Shown here in pieces: positions 45,404 to 56,607 of a stretch of 64,000 nucleotides of DNA. The notes beneath the pieces were generated by a model. It did not search any database. It was not told the origin of the DNA and saw nothing but the letters and a program-made list of their open reading frames with translations. Made by a program: the position numbers and the translations under genes. The stretch's first letter is position 1. Each line of letters starts with the position of its first letter. This stretch comes from Ahaetulla prasina (taxonomy: Eukaryota; Chordata; Lepidosauria; Squamata; Colubridae): NCBI RefSeq assembly GCF_028640845.1, contig NC_080541.1:158542502-158606501 (forward strand). The letters are read 5' to 3'.

Positions 45404-45962
45404 CAGTGATGGCTAACCTTTGTACCAAAAGTGGGGGGAGTGGGGGGGGGTGTCATGCGCATGTGTGCCCATACCCATAATTCAATGCACCTGCCCCCGT
45501 GCATGCGCATGTGCTCTCCCCATGCTCCCCACGCTTTTGGCATGCAATGGTATGGTGGGCCTGGTAGGCCTTTTTTTCACCCTCCCAGGTGCCAGAGGCT
45601 TTCTTGGACCCTGGGGAGGGCGAAAACAGCCTTCTCCACCCCAATGGAGGCCCTCTGGAGGCCAGAAACAGTTTGTTTCCTGACTTCCGGTGGGACCAGA
45701 ATGCCCATTTTTTGCCCTCCTCAGGCTCCAGAGGCTTTCTAGGAGCCTGGGAAGGATGGAAATGGCCTTCCCCCACTCCCAGAGGCCCTCTGAAGGCTGG
45801 AAACAGCCCATTTCCCGACTTCTGGTGGGCCCGGAAGGCCCGAAAATAAGTTGGCCGATGCACACATGCATGCTGGAGCTGAGCTAGGGCAACGTTTGTG
45901 TGCCCACAGATATGGCTCCGTGTGCCACCTGTGTCACATGTGCCATAGGTTCGCCATCACAG
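45404..45962. mobile_element. hAT-type non-autonomous element, 559 bp
   Basis: Ends cagtgatggctaacctttg and ataggttcgccatcacag; exact duplication ccctaaac (45396-45403, 45963-45970). The interior is GC-rich, with repeats of ctggaggccagaaacag and cccagaggccctctg. Long overlapping frames on both strands reflect composition. Related copy at 55653. Confidence 0.92.
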
Positions 45963-46334
45963 CCCTAAACTCATAAGAGCCTTGTTGGAAAGGGTGGTCT
46001 TATAAGGACATAAGACTGAGCCTTGTAGGACTTTTTAAAGTGTGGAGCCAAATAGTAATGGAACAAAGAGATGTTTCAAATGGAATTGGAATCAAAGGTC
46101 AGTTTTTACAACAGGATAGGTTTTTTTTTAAAAAAAAATGGGGTTCCTAAGCTTCTGTTTTTAGACTACTTGGTCAGTCTGGGAATATAATGTTGGACCA
46201 TGTATGTTCTACCTTCTTCTCAAGGAAGAGGTCTGATTCTCTAGCAAGAAAACACCCAACTCCTTCAGGGATTTGCTTCAACAAATGCAGAACTCCAAAT
46301 GAGAAGACAAAGATGATGTCCATGCACTCCTGCC

Positions 46335-46642
46335 CAGTGGTAGGTTTCAATTTTTTTCACTACCGGTTCTGTGGATGTGGCTTGGTGAGCATGGCATTGC
46401 TTGGTAGGCATGGCTTGGTGGGCATGGCAAGGGAAGGATACTGTAAAATCTCCATTCCCTCCTCAATCCAGGGGAAGGTTACTGCAAAATCCCCATTTTC
46501 TCCTGATCAACTGGGACTTGGGAGGCAGAGAATAGATGGGGGCGGGACCAGTCAGAATTTTTACTACCAGTTCTCCGAACTACTCAACATTTCCGCTACT
46601 GGTTCTCCATAAATGGTCAGAACCTGCTGAAACCCTCCTCTG
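46335..46642. mobile_element. hAT-type MITE, 308 bp
   Basis: Ends cagtggtaggtttcaa and ctgaaaccctcctctg; exact duplication ctcctgcc (46327-46334, 46643-46650). Contains tgatcaactgggacttggg and gggggcgggaccagtc plus the gaaggatactg repeats seen at 970-1272. Confidence 0.92.
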
Positions 46643-46650
46643 CTCCTGCC

Positions 46651-47436
46651 CCATTTTCTTCCATTTCCCTGCATTCAGTGAAAGAAAAAAGTGTTTACCT
46701 GAATGTGAGAATAGCTGTCAATGCAATCTGGAATCCTTTAGATCTCTTAGAAACTTACTCAAATCCTCCTTCATATTAGCCATCGACACATTAAGTGAAA
46801 CTGATTACACACCCACTTTACACCTATCTAAATGTATGTAGGATGAGAAAGGTTGGGGTAGATGTGTAGGTACTGTTTTCTCCACATTGATCTGAATATT
46901 TTTTTGGGGGGAAAAAAACCCTGACTTTCCTAGTGCAAATTTTATTTCATTGTCCTTATACTTATGATAAGGGAGAGAGTGTAAAAATGAATCAAAACAA
47001 ATGTTTATCTCCAGCACTGTTGACACAAGGCAAAATCCATTCTCAGTTCCTTCATGTGGTACTAATCAGATGCTGAGTGAGTTATTGTTTTATAACCAAC
47101 AACCAGCAATGAAAGCATCATAGTTGTTCATAGAGATCTATCTTTCAACATTATGAGGAAGTTATTATAAGCTAAAGCATCTAAGAGAGTTTTATGCAAT
47201 AAGGCTGCTTATTCACTCTGATGAAAAAGGAAAAAGTATAAATATGTATATCCAACAAAAATGTATAGAAACCTGCACTATAATTTAAAACAAGTTGGAA
47301 AGCCATTACCTATGCTGGAATTTGTATCTTTTCTTCAGATGCCTTAAATATTAAAAAAAAGGTACATGAAAAATATTATATGAATTGGGATCCTGGGATG
47401 AGGCCTCAGTTTGGCCATTGCCCTCAATGGAATGTG
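46651..47436. other. No gene seen
   Basis: Unique AT-rich sequence; no motif. Confidence 0.45.
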
Positions 47437-47543
47437 GAGAGGGAGGGAGGGAGAGCAAGAGAGAGCGAGAGAGAGACAGAGATAGAGAGAGAGGGAGGGA
47501 AAGAGGGAGGGAGGGAGGGAGGGAGGGAGGGAGAGAGAGAGGC
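47437..47543. repeat. GA/GGGA-rich purine tract
   Basis: Over 100 nearly pure purine bases made of gaga and ggga units, replacing the expected tRNA-like head of the SINE that follows. Confidence 0.93.
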
Positions 47544-47549
47544 TAGAAA

Positions 47550-47745
47550 GTGGGAGACCATGAGTTCTAGTCCTCCTTAGCCATGAAAGCTATGGGTGAT
47601 TTTAGACCAATTGTTCTCTCTCAGCCGAACCCATGTCACAGGGTTGTCATTGTGGAGAAAATCAGAGGAGGATATATTTATTGGATGTTTACGACCTTAA
47701 GTTATTTCTAAAAAACAATAAAGCAGGATACAAATAATGAAAAAA
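47550..47745 (+). mobile_element. Squam1/MIR-like SINE, body and tail
   Basis: gggagaccatgagttctagt (B-box region), tagccatgaaagctatggg, ctcagccgaacccatgtcac, agggttgtcattgtggag, then ttatttctaaaaaacaataaagc toward the tail. The tRNA-like head is missing. Same family as 26157-26325. Confidence 0.75.
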
Positions 47746-47990
47746 TGATTAAAATAAAAGAGATATAGATGTGCCTATCCATGGATACAATATACACATG
47801 TACACTTTATTAGGGGCCATTCCGGAATGATTTATTAAAGTGCTCTCCACCAATCCCCGATCTTGCAAGAAAATAGGCCAGCATAGATTATAAATATAAA
47901 TTATGCTGCCCCTTATGCCAACCTCTATTCTGCAACAATAGTGAGGCCGGTGAAGATGAAGTCCTTGTGTATTACTTGCAAGTTAAGCTT

Positions 47991-48340
47991 AGGACCAACT
48001 TGCCACAGCTAATTCACCACAGCCGCAGGACAACTTGCCGCAGGACAACTCGCTGTGGGACAACAGTTACACTAATATCAAAGAAATGGCGGAATAGAAT
48101 CATTAAAAGAAAGATGCAAAAGGAGGAACAGAATAAAATGTGAATGGCAAAAATTAAAATAATTTTAATGTATTTTAAATAATTACGTAGAATTGTTACA
48201 TTGTCCCACAGAGAGTTGGCTCTCTGAGAGTCCCACAACTGCTGTGAGTTGGCTGTGGTGAGTTGTCTCGCAGAAAGTTGGCTGTGACGAGTTGGCCATG
48301 ATGAATTGGCCACAGCAAGTTGGCTGTGGCAAGCTGTCCT
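47991..48340. repeat. Element built of inverted arrays of a ~15-base motif
   Basis: Left end (47991-48068) holds about four units such as acaacttgccgcagg and acaactcgctgtggg. Right end (48207-48340) holds about seven units of the complement, such as agttggctgtggcaag and gagttggccatg. The centre is AT-rich and non-repetitive. Possibly a MITE with subterminal repeats; no clear target duplication. Family unknown to me. Confidence 0.65.
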
Positions 48341-49639
48341 ATTCCCCTACAAGCGTGCCAAACCAGACTACCATATAGGGACAACACTGAAGCGGCTGCC
48401 ACTTATTACCCTGGAGCTATATTAAACAGAGTGGGCTGATGTATAAAAGAAATCTTGACATCCTTTCCAGTGAGTTCTCTAGGTCTTTTGATCCCAGCAT
48501 TTGCCCGAACGTACCAGATGTCTGTCAATTCCCAACCTGTTGATCATAATAGCATCAATCCTTAACCTATCAAAGAAGCTCCTTTCTCTGTTTCTCTTTT
48601 GATACCCATACTATTTTCTCCTTTCAAGATTAGGTAAAGGCCTGTGTTGCTTCACTGGGCTCCCTGTGGAAAGTGCCTTATGATGAATTGAAATTTATGC
48701 ACTGCAGAAAATACCTGCTTATGAATTCATGCCACTTCACTTCTCCAAAGCAGATTCCTTCCTCCGATGCCTATAAATCTGATGACAAAACAGAGATTTA
48801 AAATGGAGAGGGGAAAACATTTTAAACCACAGCAGCTATAGTCAATCTGTTTAGGTGACTGTAACTAGAAATAATTCTCAGATGAATACTTTTTACACTA
48901 CAGGAACTGAGAAAGAGAAGAGAGGGGAAGCTGGTTTCCCTAGGAACGAGGACAAACTGTGCGTGCAAAAATTCCCAGAACAGATCTCTGTTGCTCCTCC
49001 TTTTGCAATAAAGCGTTCTGTTCAGGTTAGGGTCTCCCAGGGAGAACGACACATCTTGTAGCTGGTTCAAAGTTGTCAAATGACCTGAAATAGAGACAGC
49101 ATGCTAAAAATGCCAGCAAGGGACCAGCTTGTGGGCAAAGCTGCCAATGCAACCTTATTGCTATAAATTATGTTACGTTCAATCGTCTATTGATTTTATC
49201 ACATCACTTTGGGATATTTGATTATGTGTGTTTTCCTATGCACAAAACGAGCTGTGCCACAAGAATAGATATGAGTAATTTGGTAATTAGGCAGAAACTA
49301 TTGTCAGCAGTCACCTCATATAACTGAGAGAAAGGCGAGAAACTGACATGGCTCCCATGAGAGGCTCTCCTCCAGGAAAAAATAAATACACATTTTTTTT
49401 TACATCAAACAGAATGCAAATGATGCAAAATATTCAAAAGCTTGAAAGAGAAAGTAAAAAGCATTTTTTTCTGCAGCTTGCTAGCTAACCATCCAGATCT
49501 GCAGGTCTTTATTGAGTTTTTGGGGAAAGGAGAGATAGTGAGACTGCCCACTTGCACTCTGGACACCTCATGAGTAGACTGCAGGAACTGAGAATTTTGC
49601 CATTGGCTTGTAACTTGAAGGATTTCAATCATATGTAGC
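48341..49639. other. No gene seen
   Basis: No recognised element. The overlapping plus and minus frames at 48822-49079 are shadows of each other. Confidence 0.45.
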
Positions 49640-49647
49640 CTACATTG

Positions 49648-49881
49648 CAGGGGTGAAATCCAGCAGGTTCTTACAGGTTATGGAGAACCGGTAGTGGAAA
49701 TTTTGAGCAGTTCAGAGAACCGGTAGTGGAAATTTTGAGTAGTTTAGAGAACTGGCAAATACCACCTCTGGCTGGCCCCAGAGTGGGAAAGGAATGGAGA
49801 TTTTGCAGTATCCTTCCCCTGCCACACCCACCAAGCCACGCCCACAGAACCAGTAGTAAAAAAATTTGGATTTCACCACTG
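49648..49881. mobile_element. hAT-type MITE, 234 bp
   Basis: Ends caggggtgaaatccag and ggatttcaccactg are good inverted repeats. Flanks ctacattg and ctatatga agree at only 5 of 8, so the duplication has decayed or the site was rearranged. Inner gagaaccggtagtggaaatt is present twice in tandem. Confidence 0.82.
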
Positions 49882-50487
49882 CTATATGACAAATATTTGT
49901 AAGAGCCTTATTTGCTTAACCACTTTTGAATGGATTTAATTTACAGTTAAGGAGATATTTTTTTGAGCATCAGGATAGGATTCCATCTAGTGAGTAATTA
50001 TTATTATCTTTTGGATTACAAAGGAATAAAGGGGGGGGGCGAAATGGTCTTTAAAAACTTTACAACTTTTGGCCAAAAGCTTAATAATAAAGGGTAAGAA
50101 ACTTTAAAATAAATAAAGGGGACAGAAAGATTATTTGTTGGTGAGGGTGATTGTGAACACATTAGAATTAAATTAGACAAATGAAATCTTACCTTCCTGG
50201 GAATTTGTTGTTGTTAATTATTAAAGAGTGCAGACAATTGGTGGATTTTTTAAATAAAAGCTCCAAATTAAAACAGAGTATTGTTTTATAAACAAGGAAT
50301 GATTAATAAATAATTTTTATGAAAATTGGTATTTGATGGAAGATTGGAATAATCTCCCCACAACTGGAAAGAACTTTGAGGAAAAAAACATGAAAATCAT
50401 TCAAGGCAAATGACAAAAGTTTTCTATTATCTGATGGACAGTTTAGGACTGGCTGTTACACTGATAGAAAAATGGTAATTCAAAAGA

Positions 50488-50745
50488 TTATACTATTGTA
50501 TTGGCATTCTTCAGTCTCAAAAGACTATGGTATCGTGCTCTGGAAACAGCATCTAGTGTAGCTAAAAAGGCCAATTCAAGAGTGGCAATCCCTTCCACAC
50601 TGAGGGCAGATACAATCTGTCCCCTGCCCAGCCCCTGCTGGTTCCGGGACTGCCTCTTTGCCTCAGCCTGCCGAACAAATGTCTCTTCAAATTGGAGAAG
50701 GCCATACTGTGTCTTTAGCCTCCAAGCTGAATGATCGGAGGTCAA
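50488..50745 (-). pseudogene. Non-LTR retrotransposon C-terminal zinc-finger relic
   Basis: Minus strand, one frame gives HSAWRLKTQYGLLQFEETF and AEAKRQSRNQQ. An overlapping frame gives CICPQCGRDCHS, a stop, then IGLFSYTRCC. This is the C..CGR.C.SRIGL.SH.R.C finger found at the extreme C-terminus of a group of animal LINE proteins, preceded by the usual DR..WR and EKR.RR segments. A frameshift and one stop inactivate it. I cannot assign the clade. Confidence 0.6.
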
Positions 50746-50774
50746 GGTTCCCAGTTGTTAACGTCCATTCCCAG

Positions 50775-51110
50775 CAGTGGTGGGTTGCTACCGGTTCTCC
50801 CTGGTAGTAAACATTTTGAGTTGTTTGGAGAACCGGTAAATGCCACCTCTGCCTGGCCCCGCCCCCAATCTATTGCTGCCTCCCGACTCCCAGCTGATCG
50901 GCTAGAAGGAAAAAATCGGGACTCGCTTGACAAAGAAGAGAGAGAAAAACAAAAAAGATACCGTGGTTTTAAATTGAGAAGCCAAGAAGCCTCCCAACTG
51001 ATCAGCTAGAATGAAAAAATCAGGACTCACTTCTCCAGGAGCCAGGAGATCGCTTGGCAAAGAAGAAGGGCAAAAAGAAGAAGAAGAAGACACAGTCGCT
51101 TTAAATCTAT
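50775..51110. mobile_element. hAT-like element with an internal direct duplication
   Basis: Left end cagtggtgggttgctacc, then ggagaaccggtaaatgcc and ctggccccgcccccaatc as in related MITEs. It then holds two diverged copies of a block: 50887-50972 (ctgatcggctagaagg, aaaaaatcgggactcgc) and 50995-51108 (ctgatcagctagaatg, aaaaaatcaggactcac), both ending ctttaaat-like or ttttaaat. No right terminus or target duplication found. Confidence 0.55.
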
Positions 51111-51289
51111 GCAGTTGCTGGAAGGAGATTTTTACTTGCAGAAGCAGTTCCCTCTAAAACAAGCAGATTTACCCATGAGGAGAGCTGGAGCACCTTCCTC
51201 CCTGCAGTCACATGATTCACTCACCAAAGATTATACATACTTTTATGAAAGTCCTAGATCCTTTTCAAGAATAAATATGCTTTAGATTT

Positions 51290-52440
51290 CAGAGAACCTG
51301 GCTACTAACGTTCTATAGAGATATTACCAAAGACTTTTTCATTTCATAATCCTGTGGGATTGGTTTATAAAAGAAAATCTAATTCTTTTAAATGGAGACT
51401 AAGTGAAATGTTGCTATGGAACAAAACAATAGTGAAGAACTGTTAAAAGAAATTAGAAGAATTTTCTTTAAATAATGCAGATAAAGGTACTTTTCTAAGA
51501 ATGCAAGTAAAGCTTTTATCAAGGGTTATTTTATACAACATAATAGTAAGCTTTAAAAGAACAATTGAAAACACAAGCTACTTGGGATGAAATAAAGAGG
51601 AAAAATAAGTTTGCAAATAAGTGGCTAGCATATAAACTACCAAAGGAAAAGGAAAGGAGAATTGTATTGAAATCAAACAGGGCCCCATACAAGAAGTGCT
51701 CCATCAATATTTTTCCAATATAGAGAAAATAGATAACTTTTTAAGAAACAAAATTTACTTAGTATTACAGAGGAAAAGAGACAGGTTATAAATAGACCTA
51801 TAGTAATAACAAAAGTTTTTGAAGCTATAAAAAATATTAAACCAGAAAAAGTGCTTGGAACAGAAGGATTAGATGGTTTTTATTACAAATGTTTTGAAGG
51901 CGAACTTTTACAACTTTACAAAACACAGTGAACTCTATTCTACAGGGAAGAAAGATGCCAAAGTCTTGGAAAGAGGCCAATATGGCACTAATAACTAAAG
52001 AGGTCCAAGATTTGTCTTTAACAAGAAACTATAAGCCAAGATCATTATTGAATAATAAAATGTTCACAAGCATTTTAGCTGATACCCTGAAAATAATTTC
52101 TCAAGAATTATTCATGAGAATCAATGTGGATTTTTCTTTTTAAAAAATGGGTAAAGGACAATGTTAGATATGTGCTGGACCTTTTGAAATATTTGGAGAA
52201 CTTAATGGAAAACAAGCTGCATTGATTTTCTTAGATGCAAAGAAAGCCTTTGACAATTTGAACTGGGCTTATTGTTCAACGTTTTGGAAAATAGGAATTT
52301 TGGAAAGAATATTATAAAATGGGCAAGACTGACTTACACTTCACAGAAAGCACAAATAATTGTTAATAGAGATCTAACAAAACCCTGTGAGATACAGAAT
52401 GGTTTGCTACAGAGGAATGAGATTTATTGCAAGAGGTGAA
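51290..52440 (+). pseudogene. L1-type LINE ORF2 relic, linker and reverse transcriptase start
   Basis: Broken frames read through the region between endonuclease and reverse transcriptase (NSFKWRLSEMLLWNK) into the reverse transcriptase: MPKSWKEANMALITKE, LTRNYKPRSLLNNKMFTSIL, DNVRYVLDLLKYLEN, AALIFLDAKKAFDNLNW, RLTYTSQKAQIIVNRDLTKP. These are typical L1 blocks (ALI.K, NYRPISLLN, ALIFLDAEKAFD). It stops before the catalytic YADD box. Many stops and shifts; low GC. An old copy unrelated to the L1-like element at 17 kb by position. Confidence 0.88.
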
Positions 52441-52562
52441 AATAAAAAAGGAGAATAAAAACCTTGAGAGAAGCCAGTAGAGACAGATGTCTTGTTGGTT
52501 CTGGTTGATGTCACCAGCCATCACAAGACCATCTTGAGAGTCACAAGGTAATATTCAACCTA

Positions 52563-53171
52563 CAGGTAGTCCTTGACATACAACAGTTCATTTAGTGACC
52601 GTTCATGATTCCAATGGCACTGAAGAAAGTGACTTTATGAAAGTTTTTCATACTTACGACCGTTGCAGCATCCTCATGGCCAGATGATCACAATTCAAAT
52701 GCTTGGCAACTGACTCACAATTCAAATGCTTGGCAACTGACTCAGCTAGAGTGTCCCAGGGACACGCAATTACCTTTACGACCTCCTTACAAGCGAAGTC
52801 AGATTCACTTAACAACCATGTTACTAATTTGAACCATTGTGGTGCAGTGGTTAGAATGCAGTACTGCAGGCTACTTCTGCTGACTGCCGGCTGCCAGTAA
52901 TTTTGCAATTCAGTTCTCACCGGCTCAAGTTTGACTCCATCTTTCCATCCTTCTGAGGTGGGTAAAATGAGGACCCTGATTGTTGGGAGCAACATGCTGA
53001 CTCTCTAAACTGCTTAGAGAGTCTAAATGCTATTGCTATTAATAACTGCAGTGATTCACTTAACAACTGTGGCAAGAAATGTCGTAAAACAGGGCAAATT
53101 CACTTAACGAATGTTTCACTTAGCAGCAGAAATTTTGGAGTCAGTTGTGGTCATAAGTCAAGGATTGCCTG
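52563..53171 (-). mobile_element. TA-flanked MITE (Tigger-like), interrupted, with internal duplication
   Basis: Starts ta|caggtagtccttgacata, ends cataagtcaaggattgcctg. A SINE splits it at 52831-53040. A 27-bp unit containing attcaaatgcttggcaactg is present twice in tandem (52689-52742) where the family has one. Confidence 0.85.
52831..53040 (+). mobile_element. Sauria-type SINE, forward orientation
   Basis: tRNA-like head ttgtggtgcagtggttagaa (A box) with caattcagttctcaccggc in the B-box position (decayed from ggttcgaatc). The body gaggtgggtaaaatgaggac is followed by a short tctaaatgctattgctatt tail. The only copy on the plus strand here. Inserted in the MITE with aat repeated at both joints. 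Confidence 0.9.
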
Positions 53172-54448
53172 CATTCTGACTGAAATTAGTGCTGCAGGGC
53201 TTTGCTGCCATGGACCCTCCAGTAATTCCTAGGAAAGAGCATTTCCTCCTTCTAATCATTTCCTACCAGCAAGCAAGAGGATAATCATATTTGGCAAAAA
53301 GCTCCATTGATGGCTTGGGCTTGCTGCTACAAGATCTTCCAATTCTATTACTGCCTCTCCCAGGAGAATCAAAGGAAGAAGCGTTCTATGTTGACTGGCA
53401 AAATCCAGCAAAATCCATTTTTGGATTGCTATTGATTGCAGATTGAAGTTGTTGCTTAAAGGGAGCTGAGCTGGATGTTTCATTCTTTTGGCTCTTTTGT
53501 GGAAAATTCAAGGGGTAAAGTCACCAACCGGTGACCTCATAGAGCTACAAATCATGATAAGCGAGCAATCAGTCACTAAGTAGGACAGAAGCCACCACTG
53601 AATGGGAAGAGTTCTACCTAGAATTTGTCAGAGTGCAAGCTAATTATCCTGCTGCTAAATTGTCCAGATTGTCCTCATCAAGGGAGATTGTGTCTGATAG
53701 GTTTTCTCTGCAAAGTTCTCCTATAGAAGAATTTCATGACTTGGATCAGAGACTATCAAAGAGCAGGGAGTTATATAAATTCTTGAGGGAAAAAAATATG
53801 GAGCCGTGGAGTATTGATTATCATCATTCTTTGCAGTTTAAAAGTATATGCCATTCTCACAATGAGTAAGATTTATTTATTTTTAAGTCCCAACTTTTCC
53901 TTTGGCAGCTGCAGTTGGTAAAAATTTATATATATTCCATTTTGCACCTGCAGGTTTATTTTCTCTCTTTTAGCGCAATTTTTAAGTTACATTTGGAAAG
54001 ATGGCTATGTGCCTAGTCTGCTCCATTTAGAAGGATAGCTAGACTCTGCTATTAATCTGCACTTCAGCTTTCACTTTTAAGACTAGTGTGCTGAATGTTA
54101 GTGGCTTAGTTGGTTTTTGAAGCTCATGCTAACAGTTGTTGTGTTTTTTTAAAAAAAAAATTATCTCATGCTAACAGTTTTTATAGTAAGTGTGTCTTCA
54201 ACCTTGTGGACAACTAGCAGGTATGAGCTGAAGTTGCTTTCAGATTTATTCTCGCAAACCTCTCCTTTTTAAGATCTAGCTTTATTTTTTTCTTTTTGAT
54301 ATTCATTGATCCATCATTTGTTAGTTAGTTATGTATCTTAGAAAATAAAATGGTTTAATCTTGTTTGCATTGGAATCGATATTATAACAGCTTCAGAATC
54401 CAAAGCCCCTTGAGGTTTCCTGTAAGTAACGTGGTAGAAAGTGATATC

Positions 54449-54450
<2 letters not shown>
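53172..54450. other. No gene seen
   Basis: Unique sequence. The 78-codon frame at 53633-53869 has no motif I recognise. ttttttaaaaaaaaaatt near 54147 is a short A/T palindrome. Confidence 0.45.
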
Positions 54451-54505
<55 letters not shown>

Positions 54506-55335
54506 TTAATTTTTATACCGCCCTTCTCCCGAAGGACTCAGGGCAGTGAACAAGGCAAAATAAAAACAACAATCAAATACATACAGTAGAATAAAATATT
54601 AATTAAAAAACTTATTTAAATTAGCCCAATCTAAAAATACTTTTAAAATCCCAAAACCTAATTTAAAAATTTAAAACCCTAAAAACAACTAAAATTCTAT
54701 GCCAGTCCCGCGTGGATAAATAAATAAGTCTTAAGCTCGCGGTGAAAGGTCCGAAGGTCCGGAAGTTGGCGAAGTCCAGGGGGAAGCTCATTCCATAGGG
54801 TAGGAGCCCCCACAGAGAAGGCCCTTCCCCTGGGGGCCGCCAGCCGACATTGCTTGGCTGATGGCACCCTAAGGAGTCCCTCTCTGTGAGAGCACACGGG
54901 TCAGTGGGAGGCAAACGGTGGCAGTAGGCGGTCCCATAAGTAACCCAGTCCTAAGCCATGGAGCGCTTTAAAGGTGGTAACCAACACCTTGAAGTGCACC
55001 TGGAAGACCACAGGCAGCCAATGCAGTCTGCGCAGGATTGGTGTTATATGGGAGCTCCGACCAGCTCCCTCTATCACCCGCGCAGCTGCATTCTGGACTA
55101 GCTGAAGTCTCCGGGTGCTCCTCAAGGGGAGCCCCATGTAGAGAGCATTGCAGTAGTCCAGGCGAGAGGGAACAAAAGCATGAGTTACTGTGCATAAGGA
55201 ATCCCGGTCAAGAAAGGGGCGCAACTGGCGAATCAGACGAACCTGATAAAAAACTGTCCTGGAGACGGTCGTCACATTTTCTTCAAAAGACAACCGTCCA
55301 TCCAGGAGAACGCCTAAGTTGCGCACCCTCTCCAG
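54451..55335 (-). pseudogene. L2-clade LINE, third coding copy, with (AAT)n tail
   Basis: Minus frame 54901-55353 gives [85 protein letters not shown] and FKALHGLGLGYL. The next frame (54697-54897) carries RAFSVGAPTLWNELPPGL and ELKTYLFIHAGLA. A frameshift lies near 54900. The tail is about 18 aat units at 54451-54503. Truncated before the reverse transcriptase core. More diverged from the other two copies than they are from each other. Confidence 0.92.
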
Positions 55336-55468
55336 CAGAAAGTGAAAGAGCAAGAGGTCAAGATAGTGGAAGCATAAAATTTAAAGAAATCATTGTTGGT
55401 GTTGATAGTGGTTCAACGCTGAGAACTTATTGTCCAATGGTCTTCCAAGTCTAAAACTGCCATTGAGT

Positions 55469-55501
55469 TGTTGTTGTTGTTGATGATGATGATGACGACG
55501 A
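55469..55501. repeat. TTG/ATG/ACG triplet run
   Basis: Five ttg, five atg and three acg triplets in series, followed by the acaaccacag sequence. Downstream caggcattgccttcttcc-like sequence (near 55590) recalls RTE-type 3' ends, but too little remains for a call. Confidence 0.8.
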
Positions 55502-55652
55502 CAACCACAGCTGTTCTGGAGCTGAACTGAATTTCTGGTGACCACATGGAACACATCTGTGCAGACTTTTTGGGAACTGTATAGAAGTGGTAAGGCATTG
55601 CCTTCTTCCACCTTTTGTAATCTCCCTGTCTAGCTAGTGGAATTCCCTAAGC

Positions 55653-56076
55653 CAGTGATGGCTAACCTTTTTTCCCTCAGGTACCAAAAGCACATGTCTG
55701 CACACAATAGAACGTGTGTGCATGCCCACACCCATGATGCAATGCCCTTCACACATGCTCTCAAGTCTTTCCTGGAGCCTCCAGAAGGGTGAAAATGGTT
55801 TCCCTAGGCCCTCCGGAGGCCAGAAACAGCCTGTCTCTGGACTTCTGGTAGGCCAGTTTTTCACCCTCCCAGAGCCTCTGTGCGAGCCCTGTACTTACCT
55901 GGCATCCAAAATGGGCCGCATGGAGACTTCTGGGAGGAGCGACATTGCATGCACGCAGGTCTCCTGCATGCATGGCAGAGACCTAAAAATCAGCTGGCCA
56001 GCGGGAGGCATGTGCACATGCGCGGTGAAGCTGACCTAGGGTGACGGTTCGCATGCCTGCAGAAATGGCTCTGTGT
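55653..56076. mobile_element. hAT-type element, left part, right end lost
   Basis: Starts cagtgatggctaaccttt as in 45404-45962 and shares gaggccagaaacagcctg and catgcgcggtgaagctgacc. It stops at aaatggctctgtgt, where a second element begins, so its right terminus is missing. The left flank is ccctaagc, one base different from the duplication of its relative. Confidence 0.8.
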
Positions 56077-56607
56077 CAGGGGTGAAATGCTCCTGGTTCG
56101 GACCGGATCACCCGATCTGGTAGCAATGGCGGCGGGTGGTTCAGAGAACTGGTAGCAAAAATCCCTGCCCCTCCGCCCCAGCTGAGCTGCACGATCATCA
56201 GAGGGTTTTTTTTTACTTTTAAAAGCATTTTTTCTTTGGCCGAAAAAATGCTTTTAAAAGTAAAAAAAAAGAGCCTCTGGTGATTGCGCAGCTCAGCTGG
56301 GATCATCAGAACCCTTTAAAAGCATTTTTTCCCTCTGGCGAATCCCAGCTGAGTTGCCTGATCATCACAGGCTTTTAAAAGCATTTTTTTACAACCTCAA
56401 AGAGATTGTAGAAAAAATGTTTTTAAAAGTAAAAAAAAAAGTTGGCCATGTCCACCCAGTCACATTACCACCCCCACCATGGTCATTTAATTTGCCATGT
56501 AAATCATGTAATATCATGCAAACACTATATTTTTGCATTGTCAAAGACTATATCTACCATATTTTTTGCTATATGGAATCTGGTTAGATCTACAGCATTT
56601 ATCTAAG
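56077..56607. mobile_element. hAT-like palindrome-rich element and adjoining copied block
   Basis: Left end caggggtgaaatgctcctgg. The interior has several arms: acttttaaaagcatttttt/aaaaaatgcttttaaaagt (56214-56262), and gctcagctgggatcatcag with variants. From 56413 to 56607 the sequence is shared, inverted, with 62038-62232. No right terminal repeat found. Confidence 0.7.

Noticed and set aside
45453..45871. Frames of 129-136 codons on the minus strand
   Set aside because: Composition effect of the hAT element 45404-45962; frames overlap in several phases and mirror plus-strand ones.
46190..46612. 140-codon frame
   Set aside because: Runs from unique sequence into a hAT MITE; no motif and no sign of a start context.
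47991..48340. CRISPR-like array of short repeats
   Set aside because: Units are imperfect, have no regular spacers and are inverted between halves; the genome is vertebrate.
55038..55454. 138-codon plus frame
   Set aside because: Antisense shadow of the L2 ORF2 relic on the minus strand.
55469..55640. Another BovB or RTE 3' end near the TTG/ATG run
   Set aside because: Only short word matches remain (cattgccttcttcc); no frame, no tail and no duplication.
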